From: DATKZH01 sp964475955
GTDB taxonomy: Bacteria > Planctomycetota > Planctomycetia > Pirellulales > Thermoguttaceae
Direction of reading: 5' to 3'
DNA length: 64,000 bases
Assembly (NCBI GenBank): GCA_964475955.1
Contig: CAYYZY010000006.1
Location: 1 to 64,000, forward strand
Positions 34,463 through 42,520 of this stretch are shown here, piece by piece. A model generated the notes under the pieces. That model did not search any database and was not told the DNA's origin. It saw only the letters and a list, made by a program, of their open reading frames with translations. Within the stretch, counting starts at the first letter, position 1; each line of letters starts with the position of its first letter. The translations under genes and the position numbers were made by a program.

Positions 34463-37030
34463 ATGCAAAACAGGGGTGTCTTTCTCGCGGCCGTTGCCGC
34501 CTGCGCGCTGGCCGGGGCGGCCGGGCCGGAAACGAATCGGGTGGACAACCCGGGATTTGAATCGGGCGACCGGGCCCCGGCGGGCTGGACCTTCAACTCC
34601 CGCGGCACCGACACGCAAATCGCCTGGGACTCCGACCGCTCGTGCACCGGCGGGCGATCGGTCCGCATCACGAACGCGAGCCGTGACGAGTCGGGGAACG
34701 TGGTCCAGTCGCTCCGACTCGACCCGCCGCTGGAGCCGGGCAGCCTCGTGGCGTTCTCCGCGATGGCCGCCACGGAGGGGTTGCGCCGTGCCGGCCCCCG
34801 GATCATCGTCTACCTCCAGCGAGCCTCCGGCGGCCGGGAGACGGCCGTCGCCGCCGGGCCGGGCGGGACCCACGACTTCGCCGAGGTCGCCGGCCGTGCG
34901 CGCCTGCGGCACCGCACGAGCCGCTTGGTCGTCTATCTCTGCAACTACGGGACCGGAACCGTGTGGTGGGACGACGCCCGCATCTGCGTGCGGCGCGCGG
35001 CCGCCCGGGAAACCGTCCCGAGACCCAAGGCCGGCGGGGCGCTTCCCCCGCTGTCCACGGTCGACGGGCTGAGCGTCGCGCTCTCGAACTCGGGCGGGGT
35101 GGCCGACGTGTTATTCGACGGGCGTTCGATGGCGCGCGGGTCGCTCCCCTCGGGGCTGTGGCTGGAGCCGTTCGAAGGGGCTACGGTGCCGGTCGTCGGC
35201 CAACTCGGCGCCCGGGATGGGACGATCGAGCAGCGATGGGAGAGCGGGGAACTGGGGCTGCGCGTCGAAGCGGCGTTTCGCGTTCAGGATGACGCGATCC
35301 GTTGCAGGGGAGCCGTCGAGGACCTTACCGGGCGGGACCGGGCGGTCGACGTCCTGTTCAGCCTGCCGGTCGGCGGCGGCGACTGGCGTTGGGGGCGGAG
35401 CATCCGGCAGGAGGTGCCGGTCGGCGACGAGCTTCACGTGCAGGACGTGACCACGTTTGCGTCGCTCTCGGCCCCCGATCGCCGCGACGGGATCGCCCTG
35501 GCCGTGCCGGCCGACTCGCCCTGCGACTGCGAGTTCACCTGCGGCGGCCGGTTCGGCCACGCCGTGCGCTTTCGCTTCGGGCTCTCGCAGGCGGCGGCCG
35601 GGGAGCTGAAGGGCCGGGCGCCGTTTTCGTTCGCCGTCTACCGCTGCGACGGTCGCTGGGGCCTGCGCGACGCGGCTCGCCGCTACTACGAGCTCTGGCC
35701 CGAGGCGTTTCGCAAGCGCGTCAAGCGAGAGGGCCTCTGGATGTTCGGCAGCCCGCGGTTCCCGCTCCCCGATCCGGAGAACTACGCGTTTCACGAGGGC
35801 GGCCCGGCCGGATGGGAGTTCGACGACGCGCACCGAATCGCCACCTGCCCGTACATCATCCCCGGCCAGCGGGAGATCCGCCGGCTGGAGCACCTGCCCG
35901 AGACGAAAAAAGAGGCGATCGACGTCTTCGACTCGCTGGAGCCGGGCGGCGGGGAGGATACGTCGAGCGCCCCGGGCCAGTCGGTCGCGGGCACGACCGG
36001 CGGGCACGGTCGCGACGGGCGCGGCTGGGGGCCGGAGATGAAGGCGATCATCGAGAACTGCATGCTGCTCGACGCCGCCGGCCGGCCGCACATGCGCATC
36101 CGCAACACGGCCTGGGGCGGCAACTCGATCACGTTCCCCCTGAACGCCAGCCCGCGACTTCTGGCCGATAGCGACGAGCCCACCGTGGCGAAGACGTTGC
36201 TCGGGCACAGCCGGGCCCTGCTCGACGCCGTGCCCGGCCTGGACGGCATCTACGTCGACTCGCTCGGCGCCTGGGGCAGCTACCTCAACCACCGGCGCGA
36301 GCATTTCGCCGCGGCGCGCGTGCCCCCGAGCTACGACCCGAACACGGGCCAGCCGGTGATCCCCAACCGCTTCACGCTGCTGGAGTTCCTTTGGGCGCTG
36401 GGCGACGAGCTGCATGGGCGCGACAAGCCGCTTTTCGCCAACGGTGTCCACCCCAACCGGCGGTTCCACTTCTTCGCGCTCGACGTGATGGGCGTCGAAG
36501 GCCACGGCCACTTGGAGCAGAAACGCGTGATGGCCGGCCGGAAGCCGTTCCTGCTGTTGGTCTACAACATCCACGGCGACCCGGCCAGGATGGAGCGTTA
36601 CTACCATCTGGCCACGCTCTACGGCATCTATCCGTCGTTCGCCAACATGCGCGTGTACAAGACGCCCGAGATGTACGCGCCGGTGCGCGCCTTGAACGAC
36701 CGCTTCGTGCCGGCGCTGCGGGCGATCACGTCGGCCGGTTGGCGGCCGATCCCCCACGCCCGGGCTTCCGACCCCGAGGTGTGGCTGGAGCGCTGGGGAC
36801 CGGGGAGCGCGGGCGACGTGTATCTGACCGCATACAACTCGGCCGAGGAGGAGCGCACGGCGACGTTGACCCTCGACGCCGCTTCCCTCGGCCTGACCGG
36901 CGCCCGGCTCCGCGTCGAAGACCGCTTTTCGTCCGACGCGTGGACCGCGCCGATCGAAGGGGGCGTTTGCACGGTCCGGTTGACGATCCCCGCGGAGCAG
37001 GTGCGCGTGCTGGGGCTCACGGGCCAGTGA
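34463..37030 (+). CDS. Large secreted glycoside-hydrolase-like protein with N-terminal CBM-like domain, 855 aa
   Basis: The ATG at 34463 (AAAGGA upstream) opens a signal peptide (VFLAAVAACALAGAAG). Residues about 25-180 form a jelly-roll domain of CBM4/9 type (NRVDNPGFESGDRAPAGWTF, VWWDDARI). A beta-sandwich follows, then a probable (beta/alpha)8 domain with RRYYELWPEAF and GLDGIYVDSLGAWGSYLNHR, whose Asp in YVDS is a candidate catalytic residue, and LDVMGVEGHGHLEQKRVM. The C-terminus is beta-rich. The GH family is not identified. The same architecture is seen in the 46239-48704 gene, a paralogue. It follows the sulfatase in the same direction and may act on the same glycan. Confidence 0.65.
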   Translation: MQNRGVFLAAVAACALAGAAGPETNRVDNPGFESGDRAPAGWTFNSRGTDTQIAWDSDRSCTGGRSVRITNASRDESGNVVQSLRLDPPLEPGSLVAFSAMAATEGLRRAGPRIIVYLQRASGGRETAVAAGPGGTHDFAEVAGRARLRHRTSRLVVYLCNYGTGTVWWDDARICVRRAAARETVPRPKAGGALPPLSTVDGLSVALSNSGGVADVLFDGRSMARGSLPSGLWLEPFEGATVPVVGQLGARDGTIEQRWESGELGLRVEAAFRVQDDAIRCRGAVEDLTGRDRAVDVLFSLPVGGGDWRWGRSIRQEVPVGDELHVQDVTTFASLSAPDRRDGIALAVPADSPCDCEFTCGGRFGHAVRFRFGLSQAAAGELKGRAPFSFAVYRCDGRWGLRDAARRYYELWPEAFRKRVKREGLWMFGSPRFPLPDPENYAFHEGGPAGWEFDDAHRIATCPYIIPGQREIRRLEHLPETKKEAIDVFDSLEPGGGEDTSSAPGQSVAGTTGGHGRDGRGWGPEMKAIIENCMLLDAAGRPHMRIRNTAWGGNSITFPLNASPRLLADSDEPTVAKTLLGHSRALLDAVPGLDGIYVDSLGAWGSYLNHRREHFAAARVPPSYDPNTGQPVIPNRFTLLEFLWALGDELHGRDKPLFANGVHPNRRFHFFALDVMGVEGHGHLEQKRVMAGRKPFLLLVYNIHGDPARMERYYHLATLYGIYPSFANMRVYKTPEMYAPVRALNDRFVPALRAITSAGWRPIPHARASDPEVWLERWGPGSAGDVYLTAYNSAEEERTATLTLDAASLGLTGARLRVEDRFSSDAWTAPIEGGVCTVRLTIPAEQVRVLGLTGQ

Positions 37031-37096
37031 GGCACGTCGTTCCGCCAAATCGGGCCGCACGGCCTGGTTTGCGAAGAAGGCGCCCCGTCGAAAACG

Positions 37097-37140
37097 TCGA
37101 TCAGCTCCACCGGGCGGTCGATGATCGGCGCGGCGCCGGC
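37097..37140. repeat. 44-bp direct repeat flanking the methyltransferase island, left copy
   Basis: Matches 41216-41259 at 40 of 44 positions in the same orientation. On the minus strand both encode a peptide of the form IID(R/C)PVELI(D/E)V, apparently part of a protein not otherwise present. Confidence 0.8.
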
Positions 37141-37202
37141 AAACCGCAAGAAGTCGTCGGCCACTCGAACGTGACAGGCCTATGCACGCCCCCCGGAAGT
37201 CT

Positions 37203-37210
37203 GATATACT
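37203..37210 (+). promoter_or_regulatory. Extended -10 element for the methyltransferase gene
   Basis: The TG-x-TATACT arrangement matches an extended -10 promoter (hexamer 5 of 6). No -35 box at proper spacing. It lies 57 bp upstream of the ATG. Confidence 0.4.
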
Positions 37211-37266
37211 ACCCGTGGACAAATGGGCCGTTCAGTCTGTCGCAACCTTCCTTCGGAACAAGACAT

Positions 37267-40200
37267 ATGTCGCTTGCGCAGCTCCAGGACCAGATGGCTT
37301 GGCCGAGCCCAGCTCAAGTCCTGCGTCCCTCCGGAGTGGGGCCGGGAGTGCTGGCGCAGTTGGCGCGGGACAAGATCGAGACGGCCATTGCCCGACGGGT
37401 GGGGGCCGGGAATCCAGTTCAAGTCGGGCTCTTGCTGAAGAACCCCCATTCAAACGCGACGGAAGCGCCGATCGCGCTCGTCTGCCAATTCGCGCGGGTC
37501 GCCCACGCTGACGCTCTGGCTCTGGCCCATCGACTGGCCTGGAACTTCGCCCGCGCGCCCTTGCTCATAACAGTCGAGCCGCACCGAGTACGAACTTGGA
37601 CATGTTGTGAGCCGCCGGCAGAGGAGCCGTCGCTGCCGGGCATGCCTGCGGGCGAGATCGAGGATGCGTGCCTTCACCTGACTGCGCCGCTGAGTCCTTC
37701 CGACCGAGCCGCGCACGCTCTTCACTGGGTTCGCCTGGTTGCGGGCGACTTCTTTCGTCAGTTTCCGGACCGTTTCAAACGCGATGGGCGTGCCGATCGT
37801 ATCCTCCTTCAGGAATTGACGGCAGTTCGCAGGCGGCTCCAGCGGCAGAGATTGGCGGACGACACGATTCACGATTTGCTGGCTCGGGTTGTGTTCGTAC
37901 AGTTCTTGTTCGACCGGAAGGATGCCGATGGCCGAGGTGCATTGAATCCCTCTTTGCTAGCTCGTCTCCGCGACGAGGGCCACCTGCAAGGAACGCACAC
38001 GAGCCTTGGGGCAATCCTTGCTGATCACGCAGAGGCGTACCGCTTCTTCCGGTGGATGAATGTGAAATTCAACGGCGACCTCTTCCCGGGCAAAGGGCGG
38101 AGCAAGAGGGAGCGCGAGCGCGAATGGCGCCAGGAAATGGACCAAGTCGAACCGCGTCACCTGGAAACCCTTGCGAATTTCGTTGGGGGCCGCTTCCGCG
38201 GCCAACAAGGAGTCTTGTGGCGCCAATACTCCTTTGACGTCATTCCCTTGGACTTCGTAAGCAGCATCTATGAGGAGTTTGTCACCACCGATGACGCGCA
38301 CAGCACACCCGGCTTCTTGGTTGACTTCATGCTGGACGGAGTATTGCCCTGGGACGGCGACGAATGGGACTTGAAAGTCCTCGATCCTGCGTGCGGATCG
38401 GGGATCTTTCTGGTCAAGGCATATGAAAGGCTCATCCAGCGCTGGAAGAACGCTCACGGGGGGCAGAGAGCACCCACACCTATTCTGAAGCGTCTTCTGG
38501 AAAAGAACCTCTTCGGTGTGGACGTGAATCCGCACGCCGTTCGCGTCGCGTCGTTCAGCCTTTATCTGACAATGTGCGACGAGATCGACCCCAAGACCTA
38601 CCTCAGGACGACGAAGTTCCCGCGATTGCGGGACCATCGACTGATTCACGCGGATTTCTTCGAAGAGAAGCGCGAGGGATTCAGGAGCGAGAGAACCGGC
38701 CCCGTGTACGATCTGGTTGTTGGCAATGCTCCCTGGGGCCGCAACACCGAAACACCTTACGCGCGGACTTGGGCATCTCCTCCGAGGTCTTGGCCGATCC
38801 CGAACAAAGCGATCGGGACGCTTTTTCTCGCTAAGTCCGCATCGTTGACGAAGCCCGAGGGCCGCGTCTGTATGATTCAGCCGGCCAGCTCCCTTCTGTT
38901 CAACCGCAGTGGCCCTGCAAACCGGTTTCGCCAGCGGTTCTTCTCGGAGTTCAAGGTGGAGGAGGTCGTGAACCTCTCCACGTTGCGTTTTGAACTCTTC
39001 GAAAATGCCACTTCGCCCCCTTGTATTGTCACACTGAGGCCAACGAAGCCCGATGACGAGCCGATTGTGTACATCTCGCCCAAGCAGGTACGAGTCTCGG
39101 CAACACGCGACGCCGCTGATAGCAAATACTCTGTGATCGTCGAGCCCCACGACGTATCGCGCGTGTGGCCTGAGGAGGCCGCTTCGGAGCCGTTTGTGTG
39201 GACTGCGCTCGCGTGGGGTGGCAGGAGAGACCTAGCTCTCGTTCGAAGACTTCGGCGCATGGACAGTCTTCTCAAACTCGAGAAGAAAGGGCACTTGTGG
39301 CGTCGGAAGGGAATAGTGCGTGGAGACCAACGGAAGCGTCTTCCTGCAATTGGGGGGCGCCGAGTCCTGGAAGCGTCAGCTTTTCCCGAAGGCACTTTCC
39401 TCTTCTTGGACGCGAATCAGCTTCCTGAGAACGAAAACGAGTTTGTCGACGGCGACGACTCAGTCACCACTGAGCCCTTCGACTTGCCCCAGCTTGTGTT
39501 GAAGAAGTCGTGGCAGTCCGAGACTGGGCGGGTTCGGGCGTCCCTCATTGTGGGCAATCCAGCCGTCGGCGGGGTCGTTTGCTCGCAAAGCTACGTTTCG
39601 GCTCACACGCGCCCGGAATACGGACATTATTTGCATGCAGCCTGTCTGACGTACAATAGTGCGGTTGCAGTCTACTTCTTGCTGCTGACGAGTGGACGGC
39701 TCGCGTCATATCGGCCCGAGCCTCTCGTCGAGGAAGTGCTCTCGCTTCCAATCCCTGAACCCGAAAAGGACCTTCTCGCAGGAATTCGGGGCTTGGACGA
39801 ATTGGACGGAAGGACTCGGAAGGCCTTTGGCTTCAAGGACGCAGAATGGGTACTTATCGAGGATCTGTTCAACTACACGATGCGGGACTTTGGAGGCAAG
39901 GGACTGACCGCGGGGCTGCTGCCCACGGAGCGACGGCAACTTGGCCAGCATGGACCGCAACGTGAACCGCAGTTGTCGGAGTACTGCCGGTACTTCGTTC
40001 GTGTGCTGAAGGCCGGTTTCGGTGAGGACAAGCGGATTTCGGCGACGATTTTCCAAGAGGTGCGACGACCTACGCTCCCCGTCCGACTGGTTGCGATTCA
40101 CCTGGACTGGCTGAAGCGCAAGAGCGTTAGCGTCGAGAGGATCGACTCCGCGGAATTGTGCTCTCGACTTGTGGAGCTTGACGACAAGCTCCTCAAGGCA

Positions 40201-40446
40201 GGCGACTCGCAGCACGGTGGCGTCTTCTTTCGCCGTGTGGCCCGGGTTTACGATGAGTGTGAGCATGGCGGGCGCGCGATCCCCACGATATACATCGTGA
40301 AGCCGGATCAGATCCGATACTGGACGCGATCCGCGGCACTGCGGGATGCGGACGAGGTCGCCGCAGACATAGTGCTCTGGAAGGACCGTTCAGTCGCGGC
40401 GGCAAGACCCGAGGCGGGCGGCAATGAGACGCGGAACGTACCTTGA
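37267..40446 (+). CDS. Adenine-specific DNA methyltransferase, Eco57I/PglX-like, 1059 aa
   Basis: N6-adenine methyltransferase of the large gamma class used in type IIG, BREX and DISARM systems. About 250 residues of helical sequence precede the core. FVSSIYEEFV and TPGFLVDFMLDG lead to motif I, LDPACGSGIF (DPACGSG at 373-379), then NLFGVDVNPHAVRVASFSLY. Motif IV reads NAPW at 487-490 instead of the usual NPPW/NPPY. The C-terminal 450 residues contain a probable target-recognition region. The start at 37267 has only a weak GGA upstream. It overlaps the following PD-(D/E)xK-like gene by 23 bp. Codon use is visibly less GC-biased than that of neighbours, suggesting acquisition. No helicase, PglZ or Drm gene is adjacent. 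Confidence 0.9.
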   Translation: MSLAQLQDQMAWPSPAQVLRPSGVGPGVLAQLARDKIETAIARRVGAGNPVQVGLLLKNPHSNATEAPIALVCQFARVAHADALALAHRLAWNFARAPLLITVEPHRVRTWTCCEPPAEEPSLPGMPAGEIEDACLHLTAPLSPSDRAAHALHWVRLVAGDFFRQFPDRFKRDGRADRILLQELTAVRRRLQRQRLADDTIHDLLARVVFVQFLFDRKDADGRGALNPSLLARLRDEGHLQGTHTSLGAILADHAEAYRFFRWMNVKFNGDLFPGKGRSKREREREWRQEMDQVEPRHLETLANFVGGRFRGQQGVLWRQYSFDVIPLDFVSSIYEEFVTTDDAHSTPGFLVDFMLDGVLPWDGDEWDLKVLDPACGSGIFLVKAYERLIQRWKNAHGGQRAPTPILKRLLEKNLFGVDVNPHAVRVASFSLYLTMCDEIDPKTYLRTTKFPRLRDHRLIHADFFEEKREGFRSERTGPVYDLVVGNAPWGRNTETPYARTWASPPRSWPIPNKAIGTLFLAKSASLTKPEGRVCMIQPASSLLFNRSGPANRFRQRFFSEFKVEEVVNLSTLRFELFENATSPPCIVTLRPTKPDDEPIVYISPKQVRVSATRDAADSKYSVIVEPHDVSRVWPEEAASEPFVWTALAWGGRRDLALVRRLRRMDSLLKLEKKGHLWRRKGIVRGDQRKRLPAIGGRRVLEASAFPEGTFLFLDANQLPENENEFVDGDDSVTTEPFDLPQLVLKKSWQSETGRVRASLIVGNPAVGGVVCSQSYVSAHTRPEYGHYLHAACLTYNSAVAVYFLLLTSGRLASYRPEPLVEEVLSLPIPEPEKDLLAGIRGLDELDGRTRKAFGFKDAEWVLIEDLFNYTMRDFGGKGLTAGLLPTERRQLGQHGPQREPQLSEYCRYFVRVLKAGFGEDKRISATIFQEVRRPTLPVRLVAIHLDWLKRKSVSVERIDSAELCSRLVELDDKLLKAGDSQHGGVFFRRVARVYDECEHGGRAIPTIYIVKPDQIRYWTRSAALRDADEVAADIVLWKDRSVAAARPEAGGNETRNVP

Positions 40447-41089
40447 GCGGCGCTGGCCAAACGCCCGGCTATTCGAGGAATTGGCCCCAAAGTGGTGCGC
40501 CGATCACTCCCGGCTTCTGCTCGCGTTGGTCTGGCGGGCATGCGATCAGCTCGTGGCGAACGATTTGGCAAAAGTGCCGTTCTCGGCGAATGACGAAGCC
40601 AAAGAAGAAACGTTGAACTTCCTCGTCCGTCTCCGGATTGACCAGTGCATGAGCGGTGACGAGCCGTCCGCCGTCGTCCACGAAGCGCCGGAACAAACGA
40701 AACGCAAGCCCGGACGTGGAAAGTCCCCTCACCCAGATATCGGATTCGTGTTGTATGACTCGCCCAGGGCCGTGTGGCCGCTCGAGGGCAAGGTGCTCCG
40801 GAATGAGACCGATGTGGGACCGTATGTCAGCGAACTCGTCTTGAATCTGCTGCCGGGCAGATACGCCACATTTTCCAGCGAAGGAGGCCTCCTCGGCTAC
40901 ATGCTACAAGGTAGTGCAAAGACCGCGTTCCAATGCATGGGGGTGCATATGAAGTGCGAGCTAAAGCATCATCCCGCCTTCCGGGAGAAGAACCACAGAA
41001 TGTCCCAGCACGATCCCGAAAACGCTCGTCAGCCTGACCGCGCCTCTCGCTTTTGCTGCCATCACCTTCTGGTCGAAATCAACTGTTGA
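40424..41089 (+). CDS. PD-(D/E)xK-like protein coupled to the methyltransferase, 221 aa
   Basis: Not recognised as a named family. The segment from P104-D105 (PDIGFVLYD) to E121-G122-K123 (VWPLEGKVL) has the spacing of the PD-(D/E)xK nuclease core, with flanking hydrophobic strands. A helix-rich N-terminus (LFEELAPKWCADHSRLLLAL) precedes it. The C-terminus has a His/Cys-rich patch (HHPAFREKNHRMSQHD, FCCHHLLVEI). It starts inside the methyltransferase gene (23-bp overlap), so the two are translationally coupled, as expected of a restriction-modification or methyl-dependent defence pair. Nuclease activity is inference from one motif. Confidence 0.6.
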   Translation: MRRGTYLERRWPNARLFEELAPKWCADHSRLLLALVWRACDQLVANDLAKVPFSANDEAKEETLNFLVRLRIDQCMSGDEPSAVVHEAPEQTKRKPGRGKSPHPDIGFVLYDSPRAVWPLEGKVLRNETDVGPYVSELVLNLLPGRYATFSSEGGLLGYMLQGSAKTAFQCMGVHMKCELKHHPAFREKNHRMSQHDPENARQPDRASRFCCHHLLVEINC

Positions 41090-41516
41090 GGCCTGCGCGC
41101 CCGTGACGCACCCTGCGTAGGATCCCTTCGGACGATCGTCGCCGGCGAGTCGTTGACATTGTTACAGCGGCGCGGACAAGCCCGGAATCACGAGCGAAGC
41201 GCTCAGTGAACCACTTCGATCAGCTCCACTGGGCAGTCGATGATCAGCGCGGCGCGGGCCGCGCGAAGCTCCTCGACTCGACGGAAGCCCGAGGAGATGC
41301 CAACCGGCTGCATGTGGGCGGTGAGGTCGGGTTTTCGGGGAATGACAGTGGGTGGGGGTAGGGAACTCGACTCAGCACGTCCTATTGCGGAAGACGGGCG
41401 GCATGCCCACGCTCGGCGTCACCATCGCACCGATGGTCTCGGCTTGGCCGCAGCAGGGACTCACTATCGCCGAGTCGAAACCCACGGCGACAGCGTGGCA
41501 GTGACAAACGTCCGAC
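41090..41516. other. Spacer with gene remnant and right-hand direct repeat
   Basis: A 427-bp spacer. On the minus strand a frame ending at about 41207 reads GFRRVEELRAARAALIIDCP and closes with a stop. It looks like the C-terminus of a lost gene and includes the 44-bp repeat. Nothing else was recognised. Confidence 0.55.
41216..41259. repeat. 44-bp direct repeat flanking the methyltransferase island, right copy
   Basis: Partner of 37097-37140; 40 of 44 identical, same orientation. Together they bracket about 4.1 kb. Confidence 0.8.
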
Positions 41517-42125
41517 TCACGCCGGCAGCAGGGCGGCCAGTTCGGGGTGGGGGCGGGTGATAACGTCGGCCATGATGAGCTTGCCTTCGAGGCGCTCGAC
41601 CGTTTGGCGGCCCGCGGCCACGGCCGACTGCACCGCGGCCACGTCGCCGCGCACGACGATCGTCACGTAGGCCGCGCCGATCTTCTCCTTGCCCACCAGC
41701 TCCACGGCCCCGGCCTTGAGCATCTCGTCGGTGGCGTGCAGCGCGGCCACGAGGCCCTGGGTCTCGATCAGCCCTAACGCGTCGGAACTTGGCATGGCGT
41801 CTTCTCGCTTCACTTGGGAGTCGTAGATTCCCAACAGGGGGATGTAGGCCGGCGGGAGGGTCGCCGTCGCGCGGGTGGCGTCGGTCGGTCCCGGGATGAC
41901 GATCAGGTCGGCCCGCGCACCCATGCGTTGGGCCACCGCGGCGCCCTCTTCGCCCGCCGCGCGCACGTCGTCGGTCGACCCGGCCAGCTTGATGCACTGC
42001 TCGGCCCCCATCGTGCTCTCGATACCGACGATCTCCACGCCCGCCGCCTTGCTGCACCGGTCGGCCGCGACCAGCGCCGGCACGAGGTTGCCGATCTCGA
42101 GCAGTGCGAAGCTGGGACGGTGCAT
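41517..42125 (-). CDS. Tandem-BMC-domain microcompartment shell protein, 202 aa
   Basis: Two bacterial-microcompartment domains in one chain (BMC-T), forming pseudohexameric trimer tiles in protein shells. Domain 1 covers about residues 5-85 (FALLEIGNLVPALVAADRCS, GVEIVGIEST, ADLIVIPGP). Domain 2 covers about residues 110-195 (DALGLIETQGLVAALHATDE, LVGKEKIGAAYVTIVVRGDV). No pentamer (BMC-P), aldehyde dehydrogenase or signature enzyme is in the window, so the rest of the shell must be encoded elsewhere. No clear ribosome site. The downstream neighbour is the methyltransferase island. Confidence 0.9.
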   Translation of the reverse strand: MHRPSFALLEIGNLVPALVAADRCSKAAGVEIVGIESTMGAEQCIKLAGSTDDVRAAGEEGAAVAQRMGARADLIVIPGPTDATRATATLPPAYIPLLGIYDSQVKREDAMPSSDALGLIETQGLVAALHATDEMLKAGAVELVGKEKIGAAYVTIVVRGDVAAVQSAVAAGRQTVERLEGKLIMADVITRPHPELAALLPA

Positions 42126-42155
42126 GGGTCAAGGGGGGATGCTACGGGCGGGTGG

Positions 42156-42486
42156 GGGAACCACAGATGGACACGGATGAACTCGGATAGGGGAAGAGCG
42201 TCCAGGGACGGCTCAAGGGTCAGGTCGGCATGGCGTGCATCGAGTCTCGGTCACGTCGGACAGGAGGGAACAAAGGAAACAGAGCGATCGATTCTCTGTT
42301 GCCTTGGTTTCCTCCCGTCAACTATTTCCCGGCCAATTCCCTCGTAATAACAGGCAAGAACACCCCAGCTATTCGGTCGCAATGGGAAGTCGTTCCTTGA
42401 GCCCTACCTTGTGTCCGATTACTCCTCCAATTCATCTGTGTTCATCTGTGTTCATCCGTGTTCATCCGTGTTCATCCGTGGTTCCC
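42156..42486. repeat. Composite inverted-repeat block with 10-bp tandem units
   Basis: At 42431-42480 the 10-bp unit TTCATCYGTG occurs five times, followed by GTTCCC. Its complement, GGGGAACCACAGATGGACAC, occurs at about 42155-42175, so the block has terminal inverted repeats. Inside is a second hairpin with 22-bp arms at 42263-42284 and 42294-42315 (GGAGGGAACAAAGG with GGTTTCCTCC). The block fills most of the 395-bp spacer between the BMC and DHDPS-family genes; no gene was seen. Confidence 0.8.
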
Positions 42487-42520
42487 TTCCAGACTACTCA
42501 GTTCGTACAGCCCTGGGTTG

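Noticed and set aside
36391..37266. N-terminal extension of the methyltransferase frame
   Set aside because: Overlaps the glycoside-hydrolase-like gene in another frame and lacks coding character; the methyltransferase starts at 37267.
42431..42480. CRISPR array candidate (five 10-bp repeats)
   Set aside because: Units are directly abutting with no spacers; it is a simple tandem repeat.
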